DNA from: Microbacterium sp. ProA8
Lineage (GTDB): Bacteria; Actinomycetota; Actinomycetes; Actinomycetales; Microbacteriaceae
Length of the DNA: 64,000 nucleotides
NCBI RefSeq assembly: GCF_039905635.1
Contig: NZ_CP157000.1
Coordinates: forward strand, 1,054,001-1,118,000
Direction of reading: 5' to 3'
Shown here: positions 7,599-16,369 of the stretch, piece after piece
Numbering within the stretch: the stretch's first letter is position 1
Layout of the letters: each line of letters opens with the position of its first letter
Made by a program: the position numbers and the translations under genes
The notes under the pieces: model-generated
Told to the model about the DNA's origin: nothing
What the model saw: the letters and a program-made list of their open reading frames with translations, nothing else
Databases searched by the model: none

Positions 7599-8072
7599 TC
7601 AGGTTCGGGCGGGAGAGGATGACGCGCGCCGACGCTCGAGGCCGCGCTGGGCGCGGCGGGCGATGCCGACGACGCCCGTGATGAGCGCGAACATGCCGAG
7701 GAGAAGGACGGCGATGGCGATCGCCGTCGCCGGGTTCAGCCCCACGAGCCACGACGTGAGCACCGCCTGTCGTGCTGGATCGAGGAGGATCCACAAGGCA
7801 GTGGCTGCGATCGCGGCGAGGACCAGCCCCCACACGATTCCCGCCCAGCGGATGCGCGGGCCGGTGAGATCCACGGATGCCGCGGGCGCGGGCCGCTCGG
7901 GCACCGCCGTCTGCGCCGGCGCCTGCCAGGCCGGTGGCCGGGTGTCGACGTAGGGCGGCGGCAGGACGGCGGTGGCCGCCGTGTCCACGGGGTCGGTGTG
8001 GGCGGGCTGGGCGGGGGCGTCGGCGCCGGGCGCGGCATCCGGAGTCTCAGGAGTGCTCATGGCGGGGCTCAT
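7599..8072 (-). CDS. Small two-TM membrane protein, partner of the PspC protein
   Basis: This 157-residue protein has a Pro/Ala/Asp-rich N-terminal half (about 1-70, with PPPYVDTRPPAWQAP) and then two hydrophobic helices (about 75-97 and 112-137), ending in a basic tail RRAQRGLERRRASS. ATG at 8072 overlaps the stop of the upstream PspC gene by 4 nt, so translation is coupled; a second ATG four codons later is possible. No known domain was recognised. The pairing suggests an accessory part of the envelope-stress module. Confidence 0.75.
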   Translation of the reverse strand: MSPAMSTPETPDAAPGADAPAQPAHTDPVDTAATAVLPPPYVDTRPPAWQAPAQTAVPERPAPAASVDLTGPRIRWAGIVWGLVLAAIAATALWILLDPARQAVLTSWLVGLNPATAIAIAVLLLGMFALITGVVGIARRAQRGLERRRASSSPART

Positions 8073-9652
8073 TTCTCGTAGATCGTGACGCGGACCGAGC
8101 CGGTGCGCTGGTCGAGGGTGATGTGCTGCGTCGTGACGGCGTCGGTGGTGGGATCGTCGTTGCTGACGCGCCAGTCGACGGTGCCGTCGCTGCCGGGCTT
8201 CACCGTGCCCGACTCGACGTCGCCGCCGTCGGACCCGGGCAGTCGTTCGAAGACCACGGATCCGTCGCCGAGGGTCGCGTCGAGCTCGAGCACGGTGCCC
8301 GGGAAGACCTCGATGTCGGTGCCGCCGATGCCCTTGGTGAGGACGACGCCGCCGGCGCGGACGTCCTCGGACTCCGACAGCGGGCTGACCGAGATGAACG
8401 TGCTGCCGAAGGGCTGTACGAGCACCTGCTCGTAGCTGGCGGTGCCGAGATTGACATCGCCCACTGCGAAGCGGTCGGGACCGGATGCCGCCGCCACCGA
8501 TCCGCCGATCACCAGCAGCACGATCGTGACGGCGGTCAGGAAGCCGCTGCGGCGGCGCGCGATGCCCGCGACGACCATCGCGAGAGCCGTGACCAGGGCG
8601 GCGGTGAAAACGCCGATGGCACCGGCGAACGGCGTGGACGCGGTGGCGAGCACCGCGAGCGCACCCGCCACGACCGCGGCGCCCAGCGCGGTGAGGACGA
8701 ACGCGAAGCTCGTGCGCGGCCGTGTGGCGTGACGGAGCTGGCGACGCTCCTCCGCCTCACGGGCGAAGGCGGTGCCGGCGGCCTCCCGCTCGCGGCGCGC
8801 CTGCTCGCGAGCCGCGCGCTCGGCGTCCTGCTGGCTGCGCTGCCACTCCTGGTTCTGCGTGCGCCACGCCTCCTGTCGCGCGCGCCAGTCGGCGACCTGC
8901 GCGTCGTTCGCCGGTGCGCCGGCGGCCGTGGCCGAGGCATCCGTCGTCGCATCTCCCGTCACGGACCCGGCCGGCGCCCGACCGGCCGAGTCCGTGGCCC
9001 CTGCAGCGGCTGCCGCGAAGGGAGAGGTCGCACCGTCACCCGAATGAGGTGCGACCGGGGGGACGGGCGGCGCGGAAGCCTTCTGCGCCGCCGCCCAGGG
9101 GGACCGGTCGGCGCGTGCCGACCGGACGATGAGGAACACGAGTCCACCGATGAGGGCGACGCCCAGCAGGAAGCCGAGCACATCGAGCGCCGAGACGCCG
9201 GCGGCGCCGCCGTCCCACGCCCACGGTGCGAAGCCGGTGAGCGCCCACACGGGCCAGAGGAGCACGTTGCGCAGCCACGGCACCACCGGGACGAATCCGA
9301 CGGCCGCGAGGATGAAGACGCCGGTCATCGCCTGGTCGTACCGGCCGTGGAAGAGCTCGCGAAGGTGGATACGGCCATCCGTGTCGGGCAGCAGCGCCCA
9401 GGCGATCGCGTAGACGAGCAGGGCCGGAAAGCCGAGCAGTGCGACGACCACGAAGATGCCGCGCACGATGATGGGGTCGATCCGCAGGCGCGCGGCGAGT
9501 CCGCCGCACACGCCGCCGAGCCAGGCGTCGCCGCGGGCGATGCCCAGCCCGCGCACCCAGTCGAAGAACCGGTCCGATGCGTGCGGCGCCTCGGGTGGCG
9601 CGGGCGGCGGCGGTCCCGGGTCGGCGGGGGGAGCGGAGGTGGTGTCGGTCAT
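8069..9652 (-). CDS. PspC-domain membrane protein with C-terminal LiaF-like region
   Basis: This is a 527-residue protein. A proline-rich N-terminus leads to a PspC domain (about 35-100, with GVCGGLAARLRIDPIIVRGIFVV and a transmembrane helix). Several more hydrophobic segments follow to about residue 200, then an Ala/Gln/Arg-rich, probably coiled stretch (about 255-300), four more helices (about 310-410) and an extracellular beta-rich domain with polar repeats, like the LiaF/toast-rack C-terminus. It diverges from a histidine kinase that also carries a PspC domain. The arrangement matches actinobacterial LiaF-like envelope sensors. It is co-transcribed with the small membrane-protein gene downstream. 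Confidence 0.85.
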   Translation of the reverse strand: MTDTTSAPPADPGPPPPAPPEAPHASDRFFDWVRGLGIARGDAWLGGVCGGLAARLRIDPIIVRGIFVVVALLGFPALLVYAIAWALLPDTDGRIHLRELFHGRYDQAMTGVFILAAVGFVPVVPWLRNVLLWPVWALTGFAPWAWDGGAAGVSALDVLGFLLGVALIGGLVFLIVRSARADRSPWAAAQKASAPPVPPVAPHSGDGATSPFAAAAAGATDSAGRAPAGSVTGDATTDASATAAGAPANDAQVADWRARQEAWRTQNQEWQRSQQDAERAAREQARREREAAGTAFAREAEERRQLRHATRPRTSFAFVLTALGAAVVAGALAVLATASTPFAGAIGVFTAALVTALAMVVAGIARRRSGFLTAVTIVLLVIGGSVAAASGPDRFAVGDVNLGTASYEQVLVQPFGSTFISVSPLSESEDVRAGGVVLTKGIGGTDIEVFPGTVLELDATLGDGSVVFERLPGSDGGDVESGTVKPGSDGTVDWRVSNDDPTTDAVTTQHITLDQRTGSVRVTIYEK

Positions 9653-9689
9653 GGTTCCACCCTGGCCGCCGCCGGCAGGCGCCCGCTAT

Positions 9690-9701
9690 GGGGTGATCCC
9701 C
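9690..9701. promoter_or_regulatory. Inverted repeat GGGGTGATCCCC in the divergent PspC/kinase promoter
   Basis: The 4-bp arms around TGAT lie near the middle of the 114-bp gap between the divergent PspC gene and the kinase gene. It is a candidate site for the NarL-type response regulator encoded next door, which would then control both arms of the module. The palindrome is short, so confidence is low. Confidence 0.3.
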
Positions 9702-9766
9702 TGACCCTTCCCTGATCCTCGCGCCCGGGTGTGGTCGGGGGCGGAGGGCGGTGATTGGATGGCGGC

Positions 9767-11263
9767 ATGCCTTCGAACCCGCCCGCCGCGGTCCCCGCGA
9801 CCTCGCCGCCTGTCGTGGACGGGGCGGACGGCGGGGTTGGCGGCGCTGCTGCCGGTGAGGTTGGAGGCGGGCCGACGGCGGCGCTCGAGCGACCGACGCT
9901 CCGGCGGCCGCGGGACTGCGTGGTGTCGGGGGTCTCGTCCGGACTCGCCCGCCACCTGGGGTGGCCCGTCTGGCTCGTGCGCACGAGCTTCGTCGCGCTC
10001 ACGCTCGTCTCGGGCGCCGGAGTGCTGCTCTACGCGTGGCTGTGGCTCTTCATGCCCTGGGACGACGCCGAGCCCGGCACCGGGCCGGACGCCGGCCCGA
10101 CGGGCGGGGCAGTGGCCTCGGGCGGTGCAGATCACCCGGCGCACGACGCCGCGCTTGCCCCTGCGCCCGACCCCGCGTTCGGCAGCGCGCCGCTGCGGGT
10201 GCCGACGCGCCGTGCACCGGTGGCGTGGATCCTCACGGGCGCGGCGATCGCCGCCACGGTCGCGACGGTCGCCGCCATCGCGCTGTTCTCGGGGAACGGC
10301 ATGGCGCAGACGTCGATGCCCGGCTGGACGGGCGGCGTGTTCATCGCGACCGCGCTCGCCGTCGCCGCGGGCGCCTGGGCGACGCTCGTCGATCGCCGAG
10401 ATCCGGCCCGGGGCCCGCGGCACGAGGCGGTCGTGCGCATCGTCGTCACCGTGGTGCTCATCGTGCTGCTGCTCGCCCAGCTGACGACCCTGCAGCAGGT
10501 CGGGGTCGCCGGGTTCGTCTATGCGCTGATGCCGCTCATCGGGATCGCGCTGGTCTACTCGTCGATGCTGATCGACAAGTGGCGTGAGCTGTCGGGGGAG
10601 CGCGTGCGGCGCATCCGGGAGGAGCAGCGCGCCGAGATGGCCGCGCACCTGCACGACTCGGTGCTGCAGACGCTCGCACTCATCCAGAATCGCGCGGGCG
10701 CGTCGAGCGAGGTGGCGCGGCTCGCCCGCGCCCAGGAGCGCGAGCTGCGGGCGTGGCTCTACGACGGCGATGCCGCCGCCGACAGCGACCTCTCGACCGA
10801 CCTCCGCGACTACGCGGCGGCCCTCGAGCTGGACTATCCGGTGCGCATCGACGTCGTCTCGGCCGGGCTTCCGGCCGAGCGCGCCAGCGGCGAGGTGGCG
10901 GCGGCGTCCCGCGAGGCGATGCTGAACGCCGCGCGCCACGCCGGCGGCGACGTTTCGGTGTACATCGAGGGCAACGCCAACGCGGTCGACGTCTACGTGC
11001 GCGACCGCGGCCCCGGGTTCGACCTGCAGGATGTGCCGGACGACAGGCTCGGCATCCGTCAATCGATCCTCGGCCGCATGCGCCGCGCCGGAGGATCGGC
11101 CACCGTGCGTCGGGGGGCCGGCGGCGGCACCGAGGTGCACCTGCGGTTCGGGGCGGCCGCGGCATCTGGTTCCGCGGGCGCGTCCGGCGCCGTTGCCGGC
11201 CGCCCGAACCCCACCGCTTCCGGCTCTTCACCGGGTGCTGCATCGGAGGTGCGCCGTGGCTGA
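9767..11263 (+). CDS. Sensor histidine kinase with N-terminal PspC domain
   Basis: This 498-residue membrane kinase starts with a PspC-type domain (about 45-100, RPRDCVVSGVSSGLARHLGW and a helix ending in LWLFMPWDD). Further membrane helices follow, including pairs at about 145-200 and 225-265. The HisKA_3-like dimerisation helix has the phosphoacceptor His in AAHLHDSVLQTLAL (about residue 296). The HATPase domain shows NAARHAGG (N box) and DRGPGFD and GLGIR-like motifs with DRLGIRQSI. The kinase-response regulator overlap of 8 nt indicates coupled expression. A TTG at 9755 is a weaker alternative start. It likely senses envelope stress. Confidence 0.88.
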   Translation: MPSNPPAAVPATSPPVVDGADGGVGGAAAGEVGGGPTAALERPTLRRPRDCVVSGVSSGLARHLGWPVWLVRTSFVALTLVSGAGVLLYAWLWLFMPWDDAEPGTGPDAGPTGGAVASGGADHPAHDAALAPAPDPAFGSAPLRVPTRRAPVAWILTGAAIAATVATVAAIALFSGNGMAQTSMPGWTGGVFIATALAVAAGAWATLVDRRDPARGPRHEAVVRIVVTVVLIVLLLAQLTTLQQVGVAGFVYALMPLIGIALVYSSMLIDKWRELSGERVRRIREEQRAEMAAHLHDSVLQTLALIQNRAGASSEVARLARAQERELRAWLYDGDAAADSDLSTDLRDYAAALELDYPVRIDVVSAGLPAERASGEVAAASREAMLNAARHAGGDVSVYIEGNANAVDVYVRDRGPGFDLQDVPDDRLGIRQSILGRMRRAGGSATVRRGAGGGTEVHLRFGAAAASGSAGASGAVAGRPNPTASGSSPGAASEVRRG

Positions 11264-11939
11264 TGGCCGGGTTCGCGTCGTGATCGTCGACGACCACTCC
11301 ATCTTCCGGTCCGGCCTGCGCGCCGACTTCGACGCGTCGATCGACGTCGTCGGCGAGGCCGCCGACGCGGCGGCCGCCGTCGCCGTCATCGAGGCGACGC
11401 GTCCCGACGTCGTGCTGCTCGACGTGCACCTGCCGTCGGGGCAGGGGGCGACCGCAACCGGCCCCGAGGCCGCCGGCGGCGAAGCGGTGATCCGGGCGGC
11501 CGGCCCCGTGGTGCCGACGACGCGATTCCTGGCGCTGAGCGTGTCGGATGCCGCGGAAGACGTCGTGCGCGTCATCCGCGCCGGTGCCAGGGGCTACATC
11601 ACGAAGGGTTCGTCGGGTGCGGAGGTGAGCCAGGCGGTGCACGCGGTCGCCGAGGGCGATGCGGTGTTCTCGCCGCGTCTGGCCGGCTTCGTGCTCGATG
11701 CGTTCGGGGCGGCAGTCGGCGAGACAGCGGCGACCAGCGACGAGCTCGACCGCCTGTCGGCGCGCGAGCAGGAGGTGATGCGGCTCATCGCCCGCGGCTA
11801 CGCCTACAAGGAGGTCGCCGCCGAGCTGTTCATCTCGATGAAGACGGTCGAGTCGCACGTGTCGGCGGTGCTGCGCAAGCTGCAGCTGTCGTCGCGCTAT
11901 GAGCTGACGGCGTGGGCTTCGGCGCGCCGCCTGCTCTGA
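11256..11939 (+). CDS. NarL/LuxR-family response regulator, partner of the PspC kinase
   Basis: This 227-residue regulator has a receiver domain with the acidic pocket VDDHS and phosphoacceptor Asp in VVLLDVHLPSG (about residue 55), and the conserved Lys in GYITKGSS. A C-terminal LuxR HTH (about 165-225) contains LSAREQEVMRLIARGYAYKEVA and KTVESHVSAVLRKLQ. The receiver is a little longer than usual, with an insert ATATGPEAAGGEAV after the phosphorylation site. The start is GTG at 11256, chosen because GGAGGT sits 5 nt before it (11245-11250). It begins inside the kinase gene. Confidence 0.9.
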   Translation: MADGRVRVVIVDDHSIFRSGLRADFDASIDVVGEAADAAAAVAVIEATRPDVVLLDVHLPSGQGATATGPEAAGGEAVIRAAGPVVPTTRFLALSVSDAAEDVVRVIRAGARGYITKGSSGAEVSQAVHAVAEGDAVFSPRLAGFVLDAFGAAVGETAATSDELDRLSAREQEVMRLIARGYAYKEVAAELFISMKTVESHVSAVLRKLQLSSRYELTAWASARRLL

Positions 11940-12011
11940 GCCGCTACCGCAGCATTCGGGGCGTGATCGCTCTGGGAGAGGATGAAGATCGCGTGACGTG
12001 GCCGGCATCTT

Positions 12012-12017
12012 TAAGCT
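12012..12017 (+). promoter_or_regulatory. -10 hexamer TAAGCT, probable leaderless CHAD gene
   Basis: TAAGCT ends exactly 6 nt before the GTG at 12024 and there is no ribosome binding site. This supports the GTG start and a leaderless transcript. Confidence 0.45.
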
Positions 12018-12023
12018 CGGGAC

Positions 12024-12905
12024 GTGCAAGAACCCCAGGGGAGCCCGACGCTCGGCGAGGTGCTCGGCGAGATGGTGCACCGCGCCGCGGATGAGGTCGA
12101 GGCGACACTGCCGGCCGCGGTCGCCGACGAGCCGGACGGTGTACATCAGCACCGCGTGCGCGTGAGGCGCCTGCGCAGCGTGCTCGGAGGCTTCCGAGAC
12201 GCGCTGGACGCCCGCGCGGCCGAGCGCGTGCGCGTGGCCTACGCAGAGTGGGGGCGGGAACTGGGCGTCGTGCGCGACATCGAGGTGCGCGCCCAGGTCG
12301 CGGCCGAGATGCTGGAGCGGGCGGGGATCGACGATCCGGACGTGCAGCGGCGGCTCATCCGCAGCGAGCAGGAGGCCTACTCGGGGGCTCATCAGCGGCT
12401 GGTGGAACTCGCAGCCTCTCCGCGCGCCGAGGAGCGCGCGCGGCTGCTGCGCGAGTTCGTGGATGCGGCGAATCCCGTCGAGCCCGATCGCGAGGCCGCG
12501 GAGGTGCTGACCGCGGCGGTGGCGAGACAGGCACGTCGCGTGGAGAAGGCCGATTCCCGCCTCGACGGAACGGATGCGCGCTATCACGCCCTCCGCAAGT
12601 CCGCACGACGCCTGCGGTACGTGGCGGAAGCCGTCAGCGACGGCGCTCCCGGGCTGTCCACGAAGGAGATGGAGGAACTCGTGGAGGCCGGCGACGACAT
12701 CCACGATGCGCTCGGCGCCCACCGTGACGCCATGCTGCTCGCACAGCGTGTGGATCATGAGGCATCCCTCGCCGGGCGCGCGGGGGAGCTGTCGCACGCG
12801 TACGACAGGATCGCCGAGGTGGCCCGCGACGAGGCCTCGGAACGCCTCGATGAGGTCCCGAAGGCGATGCGGCGACTGAAGGCCACGGCATCCCGTCTTT
12901 CGTGA
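12024..12905 (+). CDS. CHAD-domain protein (polyphosphate binding)
   Basis: This 293-residue alpha-helical protein matches the CHAD domain. Conserved basic motifs HQHRVRVRRLRSVLGGFRD (about 33-52) and YHALRKSARRLRYVAEAV (about 190-208), each with the spaced His/Arg/Lys pattern, line a central pore that binds inorganic polyphosphate in known CHAD proteins. A GRELGVVRDIEVRA-type motif follows the first repeat. No CYTH, VTC or polyphosphate kinase gene is nearby, so the role is open. It lies alone between the two-component system and pcrA. Confidence 0.85.
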   Translation: MQEPQGSPTLGEVLGEMVHRAADEVEATLPAAVADEPDGVHQHRVRVRRLRSVLGGFRDALDARAAERVRVAYAEWGRELGVVRDIEVRAQVAAEMLERAGIDDPDVQRRLIRSEQEAYSGAHQRLVELAASPRAEERARLLREFVDAANPVEPDREAAEVLTAAVARQARRVEKADSRLDGTDARYHALRKSARRLRYVAEAVSDGAPGLSTKEMEELVEAGDDIHDALGAHRDAMLLAQRVDHEASLAGRAGELSHAYDRIAEVARDEASERLDEVPKAMRRLKATASRLS

Positions 12906-12973
12906 GCTGCGGCGTGCCCACGTCCGTGGCTGCGAGGCCGGCAGCCCGCCCGGCCGGTGTCGGCGCGGCGACC

Positions 12974-12979
12974 TAGACT
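12974..12979 (+). promoter_or_regulatory. -10 hexamer TAGACT of pcrA
   Basis: TAGACT lies 9 nt before the ATG at 12989. The 5' leader would be 0-3 nt long and there is no Shine-Dalgarno sequence, so the gene is probably leaderless. Confidence 0.45.
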
Positions 12980-12988
12980 TGGTGGGAC

Positions 12989-15484
12989 ATGACCGACGCC
13001 ATTCCGACCGCGCCGGGCGCGGGTACCGTTCGTCCGATCGTCCTCGACGCCGCCCACCCGATGGGCGCTGCGCCGCACGTGGGCGCGCGTTCCGACGAAG
13101 ACCTGCTCGAGGGGCTCAACCCGCAGCAGCGCGAGGCCGTGACCTACCGCGGCCAGGCGCTGCTCATCGTCGCCGGCGCGGGCTCGGGCAAGACCAGCGT
13201 GCTCACCCGCCGCATCGCGTCGCTGCTACGCAACCGCGAGGCGTGGCCGAGCCAGATCCTCGCGATCACCTTCACCAACAAGGCTGCCGGTGAGATGCGC
13301 GAGCGCGTCGAGCATCTGGTGGGCGATTCGGCGCGCGGCATGTGGATCTCGACGTTCCACTCCGCGTGCGTGCGCATCCTCCGCCGCGAGGCCGAGCAGT
13401 TCGGGTTCACCAAGTCGTTCACGATCTACGACTCGGGAGACTCCCGCGCGCTCATCAAGCGGCTCGTCAAAGAGCACGAGGCCGACGCCTTCGGGCTCAC
13501 GCCCGCGGCCACGCAGTCGAAGATCTCGAAGCTGAAGAACGAGCTGGCGGATGCCGAGTCCTACGCCCGCACGGCCAACATGAGCGACCCTGCCGAACGG
13601 GTCTTCGTCGAGCTCTTCGGCGCGTACCAGCGCGAGCTGCAGCGGGCGAACGCCTTCGACTTCGACGACCTCATCGGGCAGACGGTGTTCCTGTTCCGCG
13701 CCTTCCCGCAGGTGGCGGACGTGTACCGCCGTCGGTTCCGTCACGTGCTCGTCGACGAGTATCAGGACACCAACCACGCGCAGTACGCGCTGATCCACGA
13801 GCTGACCCGGCCGCCGGGATCGGATGCCGCGCCGATGGCCGGATCCGGCGGCATGATGATCTTCGAGGCCGAGCCGGCCGCCGAGGACGGCGCCTCGCTC
13901 ACCGTCGTCGGCGACTCCGACCAGTCGATCTACGCCTTCCGCGGCGCCGACATCCGCAACATCAGCGAGTTCGAGAAGGACTATCCCGGCGCCAAGGTCG
14001 TGCTCCTCGAGCAGAACTACCGCTCGACCCAGAACATCCTCTCCGCCGCGAACGCCGTCATCGGCCACAACTTCGACCGCAAAGACAAGCGGCTGTGGAC
14101 CGACGTCGGCGAGGGCGAGAAGATCATCGGCTTCACCGGCTATTCGCAGCACGACGAGGCGCAGTTCGTCGCCGACGAGATCGAGGCGCTGCACCGGGCG
14201 GGCGTCGACTACTCGCAGGTGGCGGTGTTCTACCGCACCAACTCGCAGTCGCGTGCGCTGGAAGAGATCTTCATCCGCTCCGCCCTGCCGTACAAGATCA
14301 TGGGTGGCACGAAGTTCTACGAGCGTGCCGAGATCAAGGACGCCCTGGCGTACCTCGTGGCGGTGGCGAACCCCGCCGACGAGATGGCGATGCGCCGCAT
14401 CATCAACCGGCCGCGTCGCGGCATCGGCGATGTGACGATCGAGACCATCTCGCGCTACGCGGCGGACCAGCAGATCACGTTCCGCGACGCCCTTGCGAAC
14501 TCGTCGGCGCTGGGAGTCGGGCCCAAGATCCAAGCGGCCATCGCGCATCTGGACGCGGTGCTGGCCGAGGCATCCGAGATCATGCTTCCCGCGTCGGGAG
14601 AGCTCGCGCCCCCGACCGCGGTCGCCGACGGTCTGCAGCTGCTGCTCAACAAGAGCGGCTACTACGACGCGCTGCGGGCGAGCAAAGACGCGCAGGACGA
14701 GGCGCGTATCGAGAACCTCGACGAGATGGTGGCCGTCGCCCGCGAATTCGCACGCAACAACCCCGAGGGCACACTGCTCGACTTCCTCACCGAGGTGGCG
14801 CTGGTGTCCGATGCCGACGACCTCGAGGACGCCTCGGGCTCGGTGTCGCTCATGACCCTGCACACCGCGAAGGGCCTGGAGTACGACGCGGTGTTCGTCA
14901 CCGGCGTCGAGGAAGACCTCATCCCGCACCGCATCTCGGCGGGTGAGCCGGGCGGTCCGCAGGAGGAGCGGCGCCTCTTCTACGTCGGCATCACGCGTGC
15001 CCGCAAGCGCCTGTACCTCTCACTCGCGATGACGCGCGCGCAATTCGGCGAGGTGACCGTGGCGATGCCGAGCCGCTTCCTGCAGGAGATCCCGAACGAG
15101 CTGCTCCACTGGCGGCAGTCGCCCGGCGACGTGAACTCCCGCGGCGGCACCCAGTCGCGGGCACTCAACGCGCGGCGCGGCTCCGGCTCGGGCTCGGGAT
15201 TCGGCGGCTCGGGAGGGCGGCGCTACGGCGACGACCTGGTGCCGCTCGCGCGCCGCGAGCCGGCCGGCAACCTCGAGCGCTTCGCGAACAAGATCCCCTC
15301 CAAGGTGCGCGACAACGGCGACATGGAGCTGGCGCCGGGCGACCGCATCCGTCACGACGACTTCGGTGAGGGACGAGTGGATGCCGTCACCGGCGAAGGC
15401 GCGAAGCGCGTGGCGCACGTGCGGTTCGACGCCGCGGGTCCGAAGAAGCTGCTGATCAAGATCGCCCCGATCTCGAAGCTCTGA
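12989..15484 (+). CDS. pcrA: ATP-dependent DNA helicase PcrA/UvrD
   Basis: This is an 831-residue superfamily 1A 3'-5' helicase acting in nucleotide excision repair, replication restart and removal of RecA filaments. All motifs are visible: Q motif LNPQQREAV, Walker A AGAGSGKTS (about 61-69), motif II VDEYQDTNH (about 255), motif III GDSDQSIYAFRGA, motif IV QNYRST, motif V LMTLHTAKGLEYDAVF and motif VI YVGITRARKRL. The C-terminal Tudor-like domain that binds RNA polymerase (DRIRHDDFGEGRVD) is present. An extra loop of about 25 residues (PGSDAAPMAGSGGMMIFEAE) lies between motifs II and III. The first 35 residues are a non-conserved extension. Confidence 0.95.
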   Translation: MTDAIPTAPGAGTVRPIVLDAAHPMGAAPHVGARSDEDLLEGLNPQQREAVTYRGQALLIVAGAGSGKTSVLTRRIASLLRNREAWPSQILAITFTNKAAGEMRERVEHLVGDSARGMWISTFHSACVRILRREAEQFGFTKSFTIYDSGDSRALIKRLVKEHEADAFGLTPAATQSKISKLKNELADAESYARTANMSDPAERVFVELFGAYQRELQRANAFDFDDLIGQTVFLFRAFPQVADVYRRRFRHVLVDEYQDTNHAQYALIHELTRPPGSDAAPMAGSGGMMIFEAEPAAEDGASLTVVGDSDQSIYAFRGADIRNISEFEKDYPGAKVVLLEQNYRSTQNILSAANAVIGHNFDRKDKRLWTDVGEGEKIIGFTGYSQHDEAQFVADEIEALHRAGVDYSQVAVFYRTNSQSRALEEIFIRSALPYKIMGGTKFYERAEIKDALAYLVAVANPADEMAMRRIINRPRRGIGDVTIETISRYAADQQITFRDALANSSALGVGPKIQAAIAHLDAVLAEASEIMLPASGELAPPTAVADGLQLLLNKSGYYDALRASKDAQDEARIENLDEMVAVAREFARNNPEGTLLDFLTEVALVSDADDLEDASGSVSLMTLHTAKGLEYDAVFVTGVEEDLIPHRISAGEPGGPQEERRLFYVGITRARKRLYLSLAMTRAQFGEVTVAMPSRFLQEIPNELLHWRQSPGDVNSRGGTQSRALNARRGSGSGSGFGGSGGRRYGDDLVPLARREPAGNLERFANKIPSKVRDNGDMELAPGDRIRHDDFGEGRVDAVTGEGAKRVAHVRFDAAGPKKLLIKIAPISKL

Positions 15485-15537
15485 CGCGGCGGCTCGCGCC
15501 GACGAGGCAGCCGGCGATCTGAGGTGCGGGGCGCGTG

Positions 15538-15616
15538 GTTTCGTCTCGCTTCGCTCGCTCAACGACCGGTACTCCTCGGTCGGTCGTTGAGCGAGCGAGG
15601 AACGAGCGAGACGAAA
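15538..15616. repeat. GTTTCGTCTCG...CTCAACGACCGG inverted repeat (copy 1)
   Basis: The left arm reads GTTTCGTCTCG, then CGCTCGCTCAACGACCGG. The right arm is GGTCGTTGAGCGAGCGAG, then GAACGAGCGAGACGAAAC. The two meet at a short variable centre. The same element occurs at 29287-29395, 38446-38655 and as an array at 42686-43275. It is intergenic, between convergent pcrA and the MerR gene. A degenerate piece (CTCGTTCAACCAACCGG) overlaps the 3' end of the MerR gene. Confidence 0.85.
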
Positions 15617-15671
15617 CGCGCGCACCCGGCGCACACGAGTGGCTCGACGCATCGCGACGCGCTTCACTCGT

Positions 15672-16292
15672 TCAACCAACCGGGTCGTTTGCGGTTCGCT
15701 CGGCGAGCAGGTGGTGGTGTGCCAGGCGGCGAAGCGCGAGCATGACCGGCTCGTACATCGCCGTCCCCAGCACGGCGTACGTCACGGCCTCTGAGGGTGA
15801 CATGCCCGCCATCGGCGCCACCTCGGCCGCGGCGACCTGGCGCATCGCGGCGCCGTAGCGGGCGAGGGCGGCGGGGGAGGCATCCAATCCCGCCGCACCC
15901 AGGGCGCGCAGCGCCTCGTCGAGCTGAGCCACCGCGGTGAAGTCGGCGTCGTAGGTCAGACCGAGTTCGGCGATGGCCTTCCGGGCGCGCGGGTAATCCT
16001 CTTTCCCGCCGTCGACGTAGGGCGGAAGGGCGCCGACGGCGCGCCCGAGGGTCTCCACCGCGTCGTCGAGCGGGGCGTCGATGAGCGCGAGCACCTCACG
16101 GACCCGCGCCAGCGGGAGGCCGCGCACGTCGGCCAGCGCGGCGATGAGCCGCAGCCGCGCGACGTGCTCGTCGCCGTACTCGGCGCGCGTGGCCGAGAGG
16201 GCCTCGCCCCGGGCCAGCATGCCCTCACGGATGTAGAACTTCACGGTGGCGACCGGGACGCCGCTGAGCTCCGACAGCTCCGAGATCTTCAT
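15672..16292 (-). CDS. MerR-family transcriptional regulator
   Basis: This 206-residue regulator has the MerR HTH at the N-terminus (MKISELSELSGVPVATVKFYIREGML, with the FYIREG motif of MerR wings) and a dimerisation helix to about residue 75. The C-terminal domain of about 120 residues is alpha-helical and has no cysteines, so a metal ligand is unlikely. It more likely binds a small molecule, as TipA or CueR-unlike MerR proteins do. The start is the ATG at 16292. It diverges from a membrane-protein gene across a gap rich in repeated TATCCAA boxes. The last few codons derive from a degenerate copy of the dispersed repeat. Confidence 0.85.
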   Translation of the reverse strand: MKISELSELSGVPVATVKFYIREGMLARGEALSATRAEYGDEHVARLRLIAALADVRGLPLARVREVLALIDAPLDDAVETLGRAVGALPPYVDGGKEDYPRARKAIAELGLTYDADFTAVAQLDEALRALGAAGLDASPAALARYGAAMRQVAAAEVAPMAGMSPSEAVTYAVLGTAMYEPVMLALRRLAHHHLLAERTANDPVG

Positions 16293-16316
16293 GGCGATCC
16301 TCCGGGGTCTTGTGCT

Positions 16317-16358
16317 GGATAGTATAGCTATCCAATACTGGAGAGCATAACTATCCAA
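16317..16358. promoter_or_regulatory. MerR-type operator with palindrome and direct repeats
   Basis: GGATAGTATAGCTATCC (16317-16333) is an inverted repeat with 5-bp arms. ATAGCTATCCAA ends at 16335 and ATAACTATCCAA ends at 16358, forming direct repeats about two turns apart. The block is A/T-rich and sits between the divergent MerR gene and the membrane-protein gene, as expected for MerR proteins that remodel a promoter with a long spacer. Confidence 0.65.
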
Positions 16359-16369
16359 CGGAGGTCATC

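Noticed and set aside
7877..9715. Plus-strand open frame opposite the PspC gene
   Set aside because: Antisense frame of a GC-rich gene with heavy Arg/Gly/Glu bias. The minus strand carries the PspC domain with coherent helices.
9755..9766. TTG start at 9755 for the PspC-histidine kinase
   Set aside because: ATG at 9767 is more likely; TTG starts are rare and there is no ribosome binding site for either, but TTGGAT at 9755-9760 lies at -10 spacing to the ATG.
15485..15671. Possible small gene between pcrA and the MerR gene
   Set aside because: The interval is filled by the inverted repeat and low-complexity sequence; no plausible start and no conserved peptide.
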